NCBI GenBank assembly: GCA_028285625.1
Contig: JANQOX010000009.1
Location: 1-46,357 of the forward strand
DNA from: Myxococcota bacterium
GTDB taxonomy: Bacteria; Myxococcota_A; UBA9160; UBA6930
Direction: 5' to 3'
DNA length: 46,357 bases
Made by a program: the position numbers and the translations under genes. Below are positions 27,948-37,541 of this stretch, piece by piece (within the stretch, counting starts at the first letter, position 1; each line of letters opens with the position of its first letter). Under the pieces are notes generated by a model, which ran no database searches, was not told the DNA's origin, and worked only from the letters and a program-made list of their open reading frames with translations.

Positions 27948-30508
27948 GTCCCGAGGCCACGCAGCGCATGCGTCGCAGCACCGCCGCGCTGGCGGTCTTG
28001 TGGGCGCTGCTCGCTTTGGGCCTCGCGGTCTACGGTCAGGTCTCCGCGCCGCGGCTGGTGGACCCGCCGATCCAGACCAGTGCGCTCGGCGGCACCGCGC
28101 TCGTGAACTCGGTGTCGAGCGAGGCCGCGGCGGCGGGCGTCGACGTGGGCGACCGCGTCCTGAGCGTGGACGGCCGCCCGGTCCATCTCTGGTACCGCGA
28201 GCGCGGTTGGGAGGACCTGCGCCCGGGCGTCGAGATCGTCTACCAGATCCAGAAGCCCGAGGGCCAGGCGCAGGACGTCCGCTTGACCCCTCGCGTGCGA
28301 TCGGCGGCCTACGAGCGCTTCCTGGTGCCGATCTTCCTGGCCGTGTCGTTCGTCGGTGCCGTGTATCTCGGCGTGGGCCTGTTCGTCTGGCGCCTGCGGC
28401 CGGACCGGGCCGAGTCGTGGGCGTTCCTGCTCTTCTCGTCCAGCATGGCCACCGCACTCTTCGGCGCCGTCCACATCTACGACGCGCCGCTCGGCTACGA
28501 GCGCATGCTCATCAACCTGCCGCTGATCGGCGCCACCATCCTGCACCTGTTCATGACCTTCCCGGTCGAGCCGCCGTGGATCACGCGTTATCGCCGCGCC
28601 CGGGCGCTGCCCTACGTCATCGCCGGTGCGTTGGCGCTGCTGGTGGTGCTCGGCGTCGGGCGCGAGAACCGCGCGCTCGCGGTGGTGAACTTCGGCGCGG
28701 CCTTCCTGGGCGCGGCGGTCGGCATCGGCATCCTCGTGAGAGAGCGCATTCGCATGCGCGGATCCGGTGCGACCGAGAGCGCCGACATCGTCCTCGGAGG
28801 GGCGCTCGTGAGCTTCGCCCCGGTCGCGGGGCTGCTCGCGCTGCGCGCCTTCGTCGAGGTGCCCATTTCGCTCTCGATCGCGATGCTCTGGTTCATCGGT
28901 TTCCCGATGGCGGTGGGCTACGGGATCGTGCGTAGCCAGCTCTTCGACATCCGAGGGCTCGCCCGTTCGTCGGCGGCCTACGGAACCGCCACCCTCGCCA
29001 TCACGGGGCTGTTCGCCGCGTTGATCACGTTCGCGGACATCGCCTTCCGGCGCTTCAACGTGAACGCGACCTCGCCCTGGTTCTCGGTCACCTTCCTGTT
29101 CTTCGCGATCCTCGCCTTCAACCCCCTGCGCAACCGCCTCCAGGCCCTGGTCGACCAGATGTTCGATCGCGACCACGCGGGCTACCGCACCGCGGTTCGG
29201 GAGATCTCCGAAGCGATGGTTTCGATGCTGTCGCTCAACGAGATCAGCGAGCGGCTGCTGCTGGCGGTGACCGACACCATGGGCGTGGAGCGCGCGATGG
29301 TGATGCTGCTGTCCGAGGACGAGCGCTGCCTGAAGCGCACGGCGTGGCGCGGCGACTTCGAAGTCGATGCGCGCAATCTCGAGCTGCCGGTCGACCACCC
29401 GATCGGCAAGCACCTGTGGATGCGCCGGCAGGAGCTCTCGCGCGCCGACTTCGACGATGGCACCGACCCCGAGACCCGCGAGCTCTGCCGCGACGTGTTC
29501 GACACGCTCGACGTGAAACTGCTGGTGCCGATCCTGTTCGGCGTCGACCTGCTCGGGGTGATCGCCGTCGGCGGCAAGCTCTCGGGCGAGCGGCTGGGGC
29601 CGGACGATCGGCAGCTGCTGCGCACGCTCGCCAACCAGAGCGCGATCGCCATCGAGAACGCCCAGGCCTTCGACGAGATCGCCAAGCTCAACGAGACCCT
29701 CGAAGGGCGCGTGGAGGAACGCACCCTCGAGCTGCAGGAGACCCAGGCCCAGCTGATGCAGAGCGAGAAGATGCGCTCGCTCGGTCAGCTCGTGGCGGGC
29801 GTCGCCCACGAACTCAACAACCCGATCGGTTTCGTCCACGCCAACCTGCAGCTGCTCGACGGCTACATCGGGCGCATGGTCGAGGCGCAGGAGACCGGCG
29901 GCGATCCGTCGAGACCGCGGGACGCCATCCGCAAGCTGCTGATGCGCAGCCGCGAGGGAACCGAACGCGTCAAGAAGATCGTGGCCGACCTGCGCACCTT
30001 CTCGCGCATGGACCAGGCCGAACTCTCGGACGCCGATCTCAACGAGGAGATCGAGCGCACGCTCGGGCTGATGGAGCCGCGCTTCAAGGACGGCGTCGAG
30101 GTCCAGCGCGAGCTGGGCGGGATCCCGCGGGTGCGCTGTTTCCCGGCCCAGCTGAACCAGGTGTTCATGAACCTCGTGATGAACGCCTGCGATGCCATGG
30201 AGGGGCGCGGGACGATCCAGGTGCGTACCCAGCCGTCGGCCCACGGTGTCGTGCTCGAGTTCGAGGACGACGGCCCCGGGATTCCCGACGACGTTCGCGG
30301 TCGGATCTTCGAGCCGTTCTTCACGACCAAGCCCGTCGGACAGGGGACCGGGCTCGGGCTCTCGATCTCCCATGGCATCGTCGAGCGCCACGGCGGGGTG
30401 ATGACCGTCAGCTCGGGGAGCGAGGGCAGCTGTTTCCGGATCGAACTGCCGCTGGTGGCGACGCCGCCCGACGAAGAGGGCCCGGTACGAGGCCGCACCC
30501 CGGCCTGA
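27944..30508 (+). CDS. Membrane sensor histidine kinase 2, paralog of kinase 1
   Basis: An 854-aa kinase with the same domain order as kinase 1: N-terminal TM, PDZ-like region ([15 protein letters not shown], about 65-125), seven-TM block, [20 protein letters not shown] linker, GAF domain, coiled coil, HisKA with His622 in GVAHELNNP, HATPase with NACDAM, DDGPGIP and [13 protein letters not shown]. Identity is very high from the linker to the C-terminus and much lower in the periplasmic and TM parts, which suggests the two sense different signals and feed one target. It has no good Shine-Dalgarno of its own, so translation probably depends on the overlapping micro-ORF chain. Confidence 0.9.
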   Translation: MSPEATQRMRRSTAALAVLWALLALGLAVYGQVSAPRLVDPPIQTSALGGTALVNSVSSEAAAAGVDVGDRVLSVDGRPVHLWYRERGWEDLRPGVEIVYQIQKPEGQAQDVRLTPRVRSAAYERFLVPIFLAVSFVGAVYLGVGLFVWRLRPDRAESWAFLLFSSSMATALFGAVHIYDAPLGYERMLINLPLIGATILHLFMTFPVEPPWITRYRRARALPYVIAGALALLVVLGVGRENRALAVVNFGAAFLGAAVGIGILVRERIRMRGSGATESADIVLGGALVSFAPVAGLLALRAFVEVPISLSIAMLWFIGFPMAVGYGIVRSQLFDIRGLARSSAAYGTATLAITGLFAALITFADIAFRRFNVNATSPWFSVTFLFFAILAFNPLRNRLQALVDQMFDRDHAGYRTAVREISEAMVSMLSLNEISERLLLAVTDTMGVERAMVMLLSEDERCLKRTAWRGDFEVDARNLELPVDHPIGKHLWMRRQELSRADFDDGTDPETRELCRDVFDTLDVKLLVPILFGVDLLGVIAVGGKLSGERLGPDDRQLLRTLANQSAIAIENAQAFDEIAKLNETLEGRVEERTLELQETQAQLMQSEKMRSLGQLVAGVAHELNNPIGFVHANLQLLDGYIGRMVEAQETGGDPSRPRDAIRKLLMRSREGTERVKKIVADLRTFSRMDQAELSDADLNEEIERTLGLMEPRFKDGVEVQRELGGIPRVRCFPAQLNQVFMNLVMNACDAMEGRGTIQVRTQPSAHGVVLEFEDDGPGIPDDVRGRIFEPFFTTKPVGQGTGLGLSISHGIVERHGGVMTVSSGSEGSCFRIELPLVATPPDEEGPVRGRTPA

Positions 30509-30542
30509 CCGCGGAGCGCGGCCGCACGGTGGGCCGGGCTGC

Positions 30543-30548
30543 TACCGT
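30543..30548 (+). promoter_or_regulatory. Putative -10 box TACCGT
   Basis: gcTACCGT, 28 bases before the LLM oxidoreductase ATG, which has ACGGAGG. Suggests a new transcript after the kinases. Confidence 0.35.
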
Positions 30549-30576
30549 CGGTCTTTCCCGCACGACGGAGGATCTC

Positions 30577-31605
30577 ATGCGTCTCGGACTGCTCACCGGC
30601 TATTCCGGTGCGAACCTCACGGTCAACCTCGATCTGATCCGCCACGCCGAGTCCCTGGGCTTCGACTCGGTGTGGACCGCCGAGGCCTACGGCTCCGACG
30701 CGATCACGCCCCTGGCCTGGATCGGCGCCGGCACCGAGAAGATCCGGCTCGGCACGGCCATCATGCAGATGCCGGCGCGCTCGCCGGCCATGACGGCAAT
30801 GACGGCCATGAGCATGGACTCGCTTTCGGGTGGCCGCTTCATCCTCGGCCTGGGGCCGTCGGGCCCGCAGGTGGTGGAGGGCTGGCACGGCGTGCCCTAC
30901 GGCAAGCCGCTGACGAGAACCCGCGAGTACGTCCGCATCGTGCGCCAGATCCTCGCGCGCGAAGCGCCCCTGGAGTTCGAGGGCGAGCTGTATCAGATCC
31001 CCCGGCAGGGCGCGGGTACGACGGGCCTCGGCAAGCCGCTGAAGAGCATCCTGCACGGGCGTGCCGACCTGCCCATCTTCACCGCCTCGATCACGCCCAA
31101 TGGCGTGGCCTGCAGTGCCGAGGTGGCCGACGGCTTGATCCCGGTGTGGATGGACCCCGACCAGTTCGACCTGTTCCGGCCCGACCTCGACAGGGGCTTC
31201 GCCAAGGCCGGCGGGGGGAAGTCCATGGACGACTTCAGCATCGCGCCCTTCGTCACGTGCGTGATGGGTGACGACATCGAGAAGTGCCGCTTCCCGGTGA
31301 AGATGATGCTCGCGCTCTACGTCGGCGGGATGGGTGCACGCGGCAAGAACTTCTACAACGACTACGCCACCCGCCTGGGCTACGAGGCCGAGGCGAAGAC
31401 CATCCAGGACCTCTACCTGGACGGCAAGAAGCAGGAGGCCATGGCGGCGATCCCCGACACCCTGGTCGACTCGGTGGCACTGGTCGGGCCCAAGGAGCGC
31501 ATCGTCGAGCGCGTGCAGGCGTGGAAGGCGTCGCCCGTGACCGACATGCTGATCGGCGGCGGGCAGCCCGAAGCGCTCGAGGTGCTGGCGGAAGCATGCC
31601 TCTAG
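30577..31605 (+). CDS. LLM-class F420-dependent oxidoreductase
   Basis: A 342-aa luciferase-like (bacterial luciferase superfamily) TIM-barrel protein of the F420-dependent branch. [14 protein letters not shown], the [22 protein letters not shown] stretch near 30-51, [20 protein letters not shown] and [22 protein letters not shown] are typical of the actinobacterial Rv3520c-like subgroup. It would oxidise or reduce a substrate with F420 or FMN; the substrate is unknown. ATG with ACGGAGG. It overlaps the DUF3179 gene by 10 nt. Confidence 0.9.
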   Translation: MRLGLLTGYSGANLTVNLDLIRHAESLGFDSVWTAEAYGSDAITPLAWIGAGTEKIRLGTAIMQMPARSPAMTAMTAMSMDSLSGGRFILGLGPSGPQVVEGWHGVPYGKPLTRTREYVRIVRQILAREAPLEFEGELYQIPRQGAGTTGLGKPLKSILHGRADLPIFTASITPNGVACSAEVADGLIPVWMDPDQFDLFRPDLDRGFAKAGGGKSMDDFSIAPFVTCVMGDDIEKCRFPVKMMLALYVGGMGARGKNFYNDYATRLGYEAEAKTIQDLYLDGKKQEAMAAIPDTLVDSVALVGPKERIVERVQAWKASPVTDMLIGGGQPEALEVLAEACL

Positions 31606-32576
31606 TGCCGCGCGCTGCGCGATGGCTCGGCGCACTCGCGGCGCTCGTCGCTGTCGCGAGCGTGGGCGCGGCGGCCGAGGAGGCGCCCGACGCGCTGAAC
31701 GGCTTCTCGCTCGCCGGACTGCGCGTGCCGCGTGCCGAAGTGGTCGCGGGCGGCCCGCCGCGTGACGGCATCCGAAGCGTCGACGCCCCCTCCTTCGTCG
31801 CGGTCTCCGAGGCACCCTGGGTCGCGCCGCACAATCCGGTGCTGGGACTGGCGATCGAGGACGGCGGCGTGTCCGAAGCCGTGGTCGCGCCCATCCACCT
31901 GATCGAGCGTCACCAGATCGTGAACGCCGTGGTGGGCGGCGCACCCGTGGCGATCACCTACGACCCGCTGCTCGCGGCGCCGCGCGCCTACCGCCGCACC
32001 CAGGGTGACCGGGTGCTCACCTTCGGCGTCTCCGGCCTGATCTACAACCACGGCTTCCTGATGTACGACCGCGAGACCGAGAGCCTGTGGTCGCAGTTCA
32101 CGGGCGAGGCCATCGCGGGCCCGTTGGCCGGGGAGCGCCTCGCGTCGCTCCCGATCCACCAGCAGACGCTTGCCATGTGGCTCGAGCGCGAGCCCGAAGC
32201 CAAGGTGCTGGTGCGACCGATGCCCGAGAAGATCGACTATCGCCACAGCCCCTTCGACGACTACATGCTGCGCGACGACACCATCTTCCCGGTCCATGCG
32301 GAGGACCGCGCGTTCCACCTGAAAGAGCTCGTGCTGGGTGTGCGCGTGGGCGACCGGACGCGCGCCTACCTGGGCTCGCGGGCCACCGCGGCGGGTGGCG
32401 CCATCGAGGACGCGTTCGAGGGCCGGCCCATCCGCCTGCTCTACGACACGAACACGGCGGTCTGGGCCTACGACGTACCCGATGACGTTCGCGTCGAGGA
32501 GTCCTACTGGCTCGGATGGAAGGCGTTCCACCCCGACACCGACGTGTGGCGTGCGGGCGAGGCGGCCGCGCCCTAG
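31596..32576 (+). CDS. DUF3179 family secreted protein
   Basis: A 326-aa DUF3179 protein with an N-terminal signal peptide (hydrophobic stretch at about 9-26). Family motifs: [19 protein letters not shown] (about 67-85), [27 protein letters not shown] with the usual Cys replaced by an Asp-Pro-Leu, [30 protein letters not shown]. Function of the family is unknown; it recurs next to oxidoreductases. Start is inside the preceding gene, so translation is coupled. Converges on the reductase gene with a 4-nt stop overlap. Confidence 0.85.
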   Translation: MPLVPRAARWLGALAALVAVASVGAAAEEAPDALNGFSLAGLRVPRAEVVAGGPPRDGIRSVDAPSFVAVSEAPWVAPHNPVLGLAIEDGGVSEAVVAPIHLIERHQIVNAVVGGAPVAITYDPLLAAPRAYRRTQGDRVLTFGVSGLIYNHGFLMYDRETESLWSQFTGEAIAGPLAGERLASLPIHQQTLAMWLEREPEAKVLVRPMPEKIDYRHSPFDDYMLRDDTIFPVHAEDRAFHLKELVLGVRVGDRTRAYLGSRATAAGGAIEDAFEGRPIRLLYDTNTAVWAYDVPDDVRVEESYWLGWKAFHPDTDVWRAGEAAAP

Positions 32577-33571
32577 CCCCCGGCGCTCTCCCCGAGAAGC
32601 TCGCACGCGCCGATCGACTCGGGCCCGAGTCCCTCCCGGCTGGCGCGCTCGACGGCGTGCTGCACGCGCGCGTTGATCGGCGCCTCGAGCCCGTGCTCCC
32701 GGGCCAGGGCCACGATGCGCTCGTGGTAGCGAGCGGCCTCGAGCGGGGCCCCGTGCTTCAGGCTCGCCCACACCTGGTTGTAGAGCGGCAGCCTGCGGGC
32801 ACTGGTGCCGCGGGCCAGGCTCTCGCGTTGGAATGCGATCTCGGCGTCCAGGTCGCGATCGCGTCCATCGCAGGATCGCGCATGGACGTCCGCCGCCCGC
32901 AGGGCATCGCGCGCCTCGGTCAGCAGCCGCACCTTGATCTCGACGAACGCCGGCTGGTCGTGGTCGTCCCGTCGCACCAGTGCGTTGGGCGCACTCATCA
33001 GGTTCACGAACAGCTTGAGCCACTTGTCCTCGCCGATCGCCTGCGAGACGCCGACGTCGAAGCCGGCCCGTTCGAGCCAGCCGGCGACGGTCGTGGCCGC
33101 GTCGGCGGCACGGCCGGCGTCGCGACACGGGTACGCGCCTACGATCGCGCGTCCAGCGCCGGCGTACCGGACCTGCCGGTCCGAGACGCGCGTGCAGGTC
33201 TGGCGCCAGACCCCGCCGACCACCGCCGGCAGGCGTTGGGCCAGCTCCTGCTCGGCGTCGAGGTCGTTCTGGAACGCGACGACCGGCCGCGTGCAGCCGG
33301 CCGCGGCCAGGGCTCGCGAGACCGGGGGCACGTCCGAGACGCGCACGCAGAGCAGGAGCGGCTCGCCGTCCGCCTCCGGCGGCGCCGCGGTCGCCCGTAC
33401 GGGCACCTCGAAGGCCTCTTCCGAGACCGGGTCCTCGGCCTGCAAGCCGTCCCGGGCCAGGCTCGCCGCGACCTCGGGGCGTCGCACATGGAAGGTGACG
33501 GGCAGGCCGGCGCGCGCGAGCCGCGCACCGAGTGCGAGCCCGACGGCGCCCGCGCCGAGGATGTCAGGCAT
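32573..33571 (-). CDS. Ketopantoate reductase family protein (PanE/ApbA-like)
   Basis: A 332-aa NADP-binding 6-phosphogluconate-dehydrogenase-like fold. The dinucleotide loop LGAGAVGLALG (5-15), QNDLDAEQ where PanE usually has QNG, and the catalytic lysine region GEDKWLKLFVNLMSAPNAL are present; the C-terminal helical domain is complete. The loss of the G after QN and the extra length argue for a relative acting on another 2-ketoacid rather than true PanE. Preceded by GGAGAG; 42 bases downstream of the peptidase. Confidence 0.8.
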   Translation of the reverse strand: MPDILGAGAVGLALGARLARAGLPVTFHVRRPEVAASLARDGLQAEDPVSEEAFEVPVRATAAPPEADGEPLLLCVRVSDVPPVSRALAAAGCTRPVVAFQNDLDAEQELAQRLPAVVGGVWRQTCTRVSDRQVRYAGAGRAIVGAYPCRDAGRAADAATTVAGWLERAGFDVGVSQAIGEDKWLKLFVNLMSAPNALVRRDDHDQPAFVEIKVRLLTEARDALRAADVHARSCDGRDRDLDAEIAFQRESLARGTSARRLPLYNQVWASLKHGAPLEAARYHERIVALAREHGLEAPINARVQHAVERASREGLGPESIGACELLGESAGG

Positions 33572-33613
33572 GGCGGCTCTCCGTGGCTCGGCACGCCCGG
33601 CGGGTCGCGCGCA

Positions 33614-35452
33614 CTAGCGGCGCTGGCCCAGGGTGGCGCGGGTCGTGATGCGCTGGCCATCGCGCAGGACCACGATCTCGACCTCGCGACCCGGCGACTG
33701 GCTGAAGAGCAGCGCCGCGTACTCTTCGAGGTTGCGCACCGTGCTGCCTGCGAACCCCACGATCACGTCGCCTTCGCGCAGGCCGGCGGCTTCGGCTGGG
33801 CTGCCCGCCCGCACCCCCGAGAGCCGCACGCCCTCGACGGGTTCGCCACCGAAGGCCGGGACGGTGCCGAGCACCGGCCCGTAGCCGGGCGACGCGCCGT
33901 CGCGCGGTGCGCCGCCATGACCCGAACCCGCATCGGCAAGAAAGGCGGGTCGCGTCTCGGCGTCGGCCAGCTCGCGTGTCATGCGCGTGGTGAGCGCGGC
34001 CACGCGGGCCACGCCCACGGCGTCGACCTTCTCGGGAAGGTCCGACGGGGCGTGGTAGTCGGGGTGCAGGCCCGTGAAGAAGAACAGCACCGGAATGCCG
34101 CGGGCCGCGAAGCTGGTCTGGTCCGAGGGTCCGTGGGCGCCGCCCTCGAACGCCGGATCGAGCTCGAGCGCCTTCGCGTGGGCTTCGACCCGCTCGCGAA
34201 AGCCGCTCCCGCTCTCGGCTCCGAAGACGACCACGCGGTCGTCGCGCAGCCTGCCGATCATGTCGAGGTTGATCATGGCGGCTATCTGCTCGAGTGGCAT
34301 CGGGGGATGGTCGACGAGGTGGGCCGAACCCAGAAGCCCGGCTTCTTCGGCGGTGAACGCGGCGAGCATCACCGTACGTCGCGGCGGCGGTCCGCTCCCG
34401 AGCGCGCGGGCCACCGCCAGCAGACCGGCCGTCCCCGAGGCATTGTCGTCCGCGCCCGGGTGCACGCGGCCGCGCTCGTCCGGGTGCAGCGAACCGAAGG
34501 CGCCCGTGCCGAGGTGGTCGAAGTGGGCGCCCACCACCACCACTTCGTCGCGCAGCGCGGGGTCGTGGCCACGGCGCAGCCCGACCACGTTCGCCACCTC
34601 GCCTCGCGTGCGCGCGACCGTGATCGCCCCGTCGATCCGCGCACCCTCCAAGGGGCCGGTCGCGGTGCCGCCGTCGCCCGACGCCACGGCGCGCGCGAGG
34701 TTGCCGAGGTCGCGACCGGCCGCGTCCACCAGCGCTGCCGCGGCTGCGTGCGAGAGGGACCCCGCAACGATGCCCGCGTCCTGGATCGTCGGGTTCGCCG
34801 CGGCGGCGTGTCCACCCACGCCCGGCATGCCCTCCACCTGATCGCTCGCCGGAGCGAGCAGGATGGCCGCGGCGCCGTTGCGCCGCGCGTTCAGCAGCTT
34901 GTAGGCCGGGCGCGCGAGGGCCGCGCCGCGCCCGCCTCCGAGCGGTTCGTCTCCCGATTCCCCGGGCCGGCCGTCGAGCACCAGCACCGTGCGGCCTGCG
35001 ACGTCGAGGCCCGCGTAGTCGTCCCAGCCGGTCTCCTCGTCGCTGATTCCGAAACCTGCGAACACCACCTCGCCGGCGAACGCGCCGTCGGCGCTGGCGA
35101 GGAGCGGCTCGAACTCTACGCCGCGCACGAAGGGGCGGTCGCCCACCCGAAGCTCGGCCTGCGAGACGTCGATGGCCACGGGCACTTCGAAACGCTGGAG
35201 GTAGTCGCCCGCGTAGGCCGGCTCGAGGCCAGCCTGCTCGAAGGCCGCAGCGATGTGCTCCGCCGCTTCGGCGAGGCCGGCGCTGCCCAGTCCCCGGCCC
35301 TCGCGCTCGGGCGCGGCCAGCCAGAAGACGTCGCGCCGCACCGCATCCGGATCGATTCCCTCGGTCGGCGGCGGGCCCGCGCTCGCACAGGCGACGACCG
35401 CTGCCGCCAGGAGGGGCGCGGCCCATCGGATGCGCGCGCGCTCGGTTCGCAT
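33614..35452 (-). CDS. M28-family metallopeptidase lipoprotein with PA and PDZ domains
   Basis: A 612-aa exopeptidase. Signal peptide with lipobox VVAC (Cys22) predicts a lipid anchor in the envelope. A PA domain (about 110-280) precedes the M28 zinc domain: His in VVGAHFDHLG, bridging Asp in GADDNASG, Glu-Glu in TAEEAGLLGS, Asp in INLDMIGR, His in YHAPSD. The C-terminus is a PDZ domain (about 535-605; GSPAEAAGLREGDVIVGFAG). ATG 35452 is seven bases after TAGCCT, so leaderless start is predicted. Divergent from the P450. Confidence 0.93.
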   Translation of the reverse strand: MRTERARIRWAAPLLAAAVVACASAGPPPTEGIDPDAVRRDVFWLAAPEREGRGLGSAGLAEAAEHIAAAFEQAGLEPAYAGDYLQRFEVPVAIDVSQAELRVGDRPFVRGVEFEPLLASADGAFAGEVVFAGFGISDEETGWDDYAGLDVAGRTVLVLDGRPGESGDEPLGGGRGAALARPAYKLLNARRNGAAAILLAPASDQVEGMPGVGGHAAAANPTIQDAGIVAGSLSHAAAAALVDAAGRDLGNLARAVASGDGGTATGPLEGARIDGAITVARTRGEVANVVGLRRGHDPALRDEVVVVGAHFDHLGTGAFGSLHPDERGRVHPGADDNASGTAGLLAVARALGSGPPPRRTVMLAAFTAEEAGLLGSAHLVDHPPMPLEQIAAMINLDMIGRLRDDRVVVFGAESGSGFRERVEAHAKALELDPAFEGGAHGPSDQTSFAARGIPVLFFFTGLHPDYHAPSDLPEKVDAVGVARVAALTTRMTRELADAETRPAFLADAGSGHGGAPRDGASPGYGPVLGTVPAFGGEPVEGVRLSGVRAGSPAEAAGLREGDVIVGFAGSTVRNLEEYAALLFSQSPGREVEIVVLRDGQRITTRATLGQRR

Positions 35453-35459
35453 GGCGGGG

Positions 35460-35465
35460 AGGCTA
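35460..35465 (-). promoter_or_regulatory. -10 box TAGCCT of leaderless M28 peptidase
   Basis: TAGCCT on the minus strand, seven bases before ATG 35452; no Shine-Dalgarno. Confidence 0.5.
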
Positions 35466-35509
35466 GCCGCACGGAACCCGCGATCCGCTGGAACCGTCGT
35501 GTCGATGGC

Positions 35510-35538
35510 TAGACCGATCGATCGGTCGGTCGTAAGCT
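35510..35538 (+). promoter_or_regulatory. P450 promoter with 16-bp palindromic (TetR-like) operator
   Basis: TAGACC (35510-35515), 17-bp spacer, TAAGCT (35533-35538). The perfect palindrome GACCGATCGATCGGTC (35512-35527) covers the -35 and most of the spacer, so a bound repressor would block polymerase. GACCG..CGGTC sites are typical of TetR-family regulators; none is encoded in the window. Confidence 0.65.
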
Positions 35539-35573
35539 CTCGCCCATCCCTGCCGCCCAACAGGAGGTCCCGA

Positions 35574-36839
35574 ATGGCCGCCGCAACTCCGCTCGACCAA
35601 CTCGACCCGATCAGCGCCCGGATCTACGGGACCACCGGCTACCCCCACGACGCGTGGACGCGGCTGCGGCGCGAGGACCCGGTGCACTGGACCCAGCCCG
35701 AGGGCTACCAGCCCTTCTGGTCGGTCACGAAGCACGCCGACATCATCGAGGTCTCGAAGCAGCCGGAGCTGTTCCAGAGCGCGGGGCGCTTCATCCTCTT
35801 TCCGAACGCCCTGGCGCCCGGCGCGGGTGGGAGCGAGGACGGCGCGGCGTCACAGGACCCGCCGCTGCGCATGCTCGTGAACATGGACCCGCCGGAGCAT
35901 CGCTCCTATCGGAAGCTCGTGAGCCCCTGGTTCACGCCCCGCATGGTGAAGCGGCTCGAGGCCCAGCTCGAGGTCATCACCGCCGAGATGTTCGACGACC
36001 TCGAAGGCGAGCGCGAGCTCGACTTCGTGACCGAGGTGGCCGCGATCCAGCCGCTACGCATGATCACGGCCATGCTCGGGATCGAGCGCAAGGACGAGCA
36101 GTTCGTGCTGCGCGTGACCAACGAGAACTTCGGCCTCGAAGACCCCGAGTTCCAGCGCGAGGGCGAGAAGCCCGAGGACCGTCTCGGCTTCCTCACCGAG
36201 GCCGCCGGCTTCCTGAACGCGATCTTCGACGACCGGCGCAGGTCGCCGCGCGAAGATCTCTCCTCGGTGCTGGCCAACGCCACCATCGATGGCGCGCCCG
36301 TGCCCCCCTTCGAGCTCTTCTCCCTCGCCTTCCTCGTGATGGTCGCGGGTCACGACACCACGCGGAACGCCATCTCGAACGGGATGCTCGCGTTCTTCGA
36401 GCACCCGGCCGAGCTCGAGAAGCTGCGGCGCGACCCCGGCCTGGTCGGCACGGCGGCCGACGAGGTCGTCCGCTGGACCACGCCCGTGAACCACTTCTCG
36501 CGCACGGCCACGCGGGACACGGAGCTTCGCGGCAAGCAGATCCGCGCCGGGGACTCGGTGGCGCTCTTCTACGCCTCGGCCAACCGCGACGAGGAGATCT
36601 TCGAAGACCCCTTCACGTTCCGGATCGACCGCGATCCCAACCCGCACCTGGGCTTCGGGGTCGGCGAGCACTTCTGCCTGGGCGCGAGCCTCGCGCGCAT
36701 GGACCTGCGGGTCTTCTGGCGGCAGTTCGTCGAGCGCGTCGAGTCGATCGAGCCCGCCGGACCTCACGAGCTGTTGCACTCGAGCTTCGTCGGCGGGCCC
36801 AAGCACGTGCCCGTCCGCATGCGCGTCCGACCGCGCTGA
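35574..36839 (+). CDS. Cytochrome P450
   Basis: A 421-aa soluble bacterial P450. I-helix oxygen-binding AGHDTT (258-263), K-helix EVVR (297-300), the PERF-like TFRIDRDPNPHLGFG, and heme thiolate Cys368 in FGVGEHFCLG are all intact. Overall pattern is like CYP125/CYP142-type steroid or fatty-chain hydroxylases, so a lipid or sterol substrate is plausible but unproven. No ferredoxin or reductase gene is adjacent. ATG 35574 has AGGAGG; its promoter carries a palindromic operator, suggesting substrate induction. Confidence 0.95.
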   Translation: MAAATPLDQLDPISARIYGTTGYPHDAWTRLRREDPVHWTQPEGYQPFWSVTKHADIIEVSKQPELFQSAGRFILFPNALAPGAGGSEDGAASQDPPLRMLVNMDPPEHRSYRKLVSPWFTPRMVKRLEAQLEVITAEMFDDLEGERELDFVTEVAAIQPLRMITAMLGIERKDEQFVLRVTNENFGLEDPEFQREGEKPEDRLGFLTEAAGFLNAIFDDRRRSPREDLSSVLANATIDGAPVPPFELFSLAFLVMVAGHDTTRNAISNGMLAFFEHPAELEKLRRDPGLVGTAADEVVRWTTPVNHFSRTATRDTELRGKQIRAGDSVALFYASANRDEEIFEDPFTFRIDRDPNPHLGFGVGEHFCLGASLARMDLRVFWRQFVERVESIEPAGPHELLHSSFVGGPKHVPVRMRVRPR

Positions 36840-36860
36840 GCCGCGCGGCCTGACGGATCT

Positions 36861-37361
36861 CTAGCCCCGAGCGGCGGGCTGGACGGGCTCGGTCGCCGAC
36901 ACGGACCCCGTCCCGCGTTCGCACCAGTCGCGGATCGCCTGGAGGGTGGCGGCGGCGAGGTCGGTCGCGAAGCGTCTCACGCCGAAGCGGTCGAGTGCGC
37001 CGCCCACCATCGGCATCTCGCTGCGTGCCACCACGCGGATGCCCACGCGCGTCGTGCCCGCGCGCTCGCCGCTGGCCGCGAGGGTCAGCGTCTCTTCGAT
37101 GCGAAACAGGCCCACCCGCAGGTCCGAGCGCAGCCGGTCGCCGGGCACCAACGACAGCGGCGTCTGGCGCACGGTGATCGGAAGCTCGTGGAGCCGACTC
37201 TGCCAGACCATCGCGTGGCCGGGCCGGGGCCAGCCCGACTCGACCGAGACCACGCGCTCGAGACCCGGGCGCCAACGACTGGTCTCGCTGGCCTGGGTCA
37301 GCGCACGCCAGACGTCACTGCGTTGCGCGCGAACCTCGGCTGCCATGGCCAGGGTGATCAT
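36861..37361 (-). CDS. SRPBCC (START/polyketide-cyclase-like) protein
   Basis: A 166-aa protein of the SRPBCC superfamily, a helix-grip fold with a deep hydrophobic pocket for lipids or polyketides. Seen: AAEVRAQRSDVWRALTQASETSRWRPG (a typical N-terminal segment), VESGWPRPGHAMVWQSRL, and the C-terminal long helix FATDLAAATLQAIRDWCE. Start ATG 37361; a 25-codon open frame upstream ends by ATGA overlap with it. Converges on the P450 gene. Confidence 0.8.
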   Translation of the reverse strand: MITLAMAAEVRAQRSDVWRALTQASETSRWRPGLERVVSVESGWPRPGHAMVWQSRLHELPITVRQTPLSLVPGDRLRSDLRVGLFRIEETLTLAASGERAGTTRVGIRVVARSEMPMVGGALDRFGVRRFATDLAAATLQAIRDWCERGTGSVSATEPVQPAARG

Positions 37362-37435
37362 CGGCGCGCAAGACCCCACGCGGCCGTGCGCCGCAAAGCG
37401 ATCCAGCGCGTGAGTAGGTGGCCCCCCACCGTCAC
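37358..37435 (-). CDS. Possible 25-aa leader peptide ORF
   Basis: GTG 37435 to TGA 37358 (MTVGGHLLTRWIALRRTAAWGLARR), overlapping the SRPBCC ATG as ATGA. A TACGCT box (37441-37446) ends five bases before the GTG. Could be a leaderless leader ORF that couples translation, or chance. Confidence 0.25.
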   Translation of the reverse strand: MTVGGHLLTRWIALRRTAAWGLARR

Positions 37436-37541
37436 GATTCAGCGTACCCCAGCTGGGCCCCGCGTTGCAGCAGGGCGAACCCCTGACGGCCCGGTTGGGG
37501 AGTCTCCGGCCCCGCGGATCAGGCGACGCGCAGAAGGCCGG

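Noticed and set aside
25172..30391. Very long minus-strand open frames (about 880 and 850 codons) opposite the two histidine kinases
   Set aside because: They are mirror frames created by the GC-biased third positions of the kinase genes; composition is His/Arg/Gly-rich without any family motif.
32516..35512. A roughly 1000-codon plus-strand frame over the reductase and M28 peptidase genes
   Set aside because: Shadow of two well-supported minus-strand genes with intact catalytic motifs; no domain recognisable.
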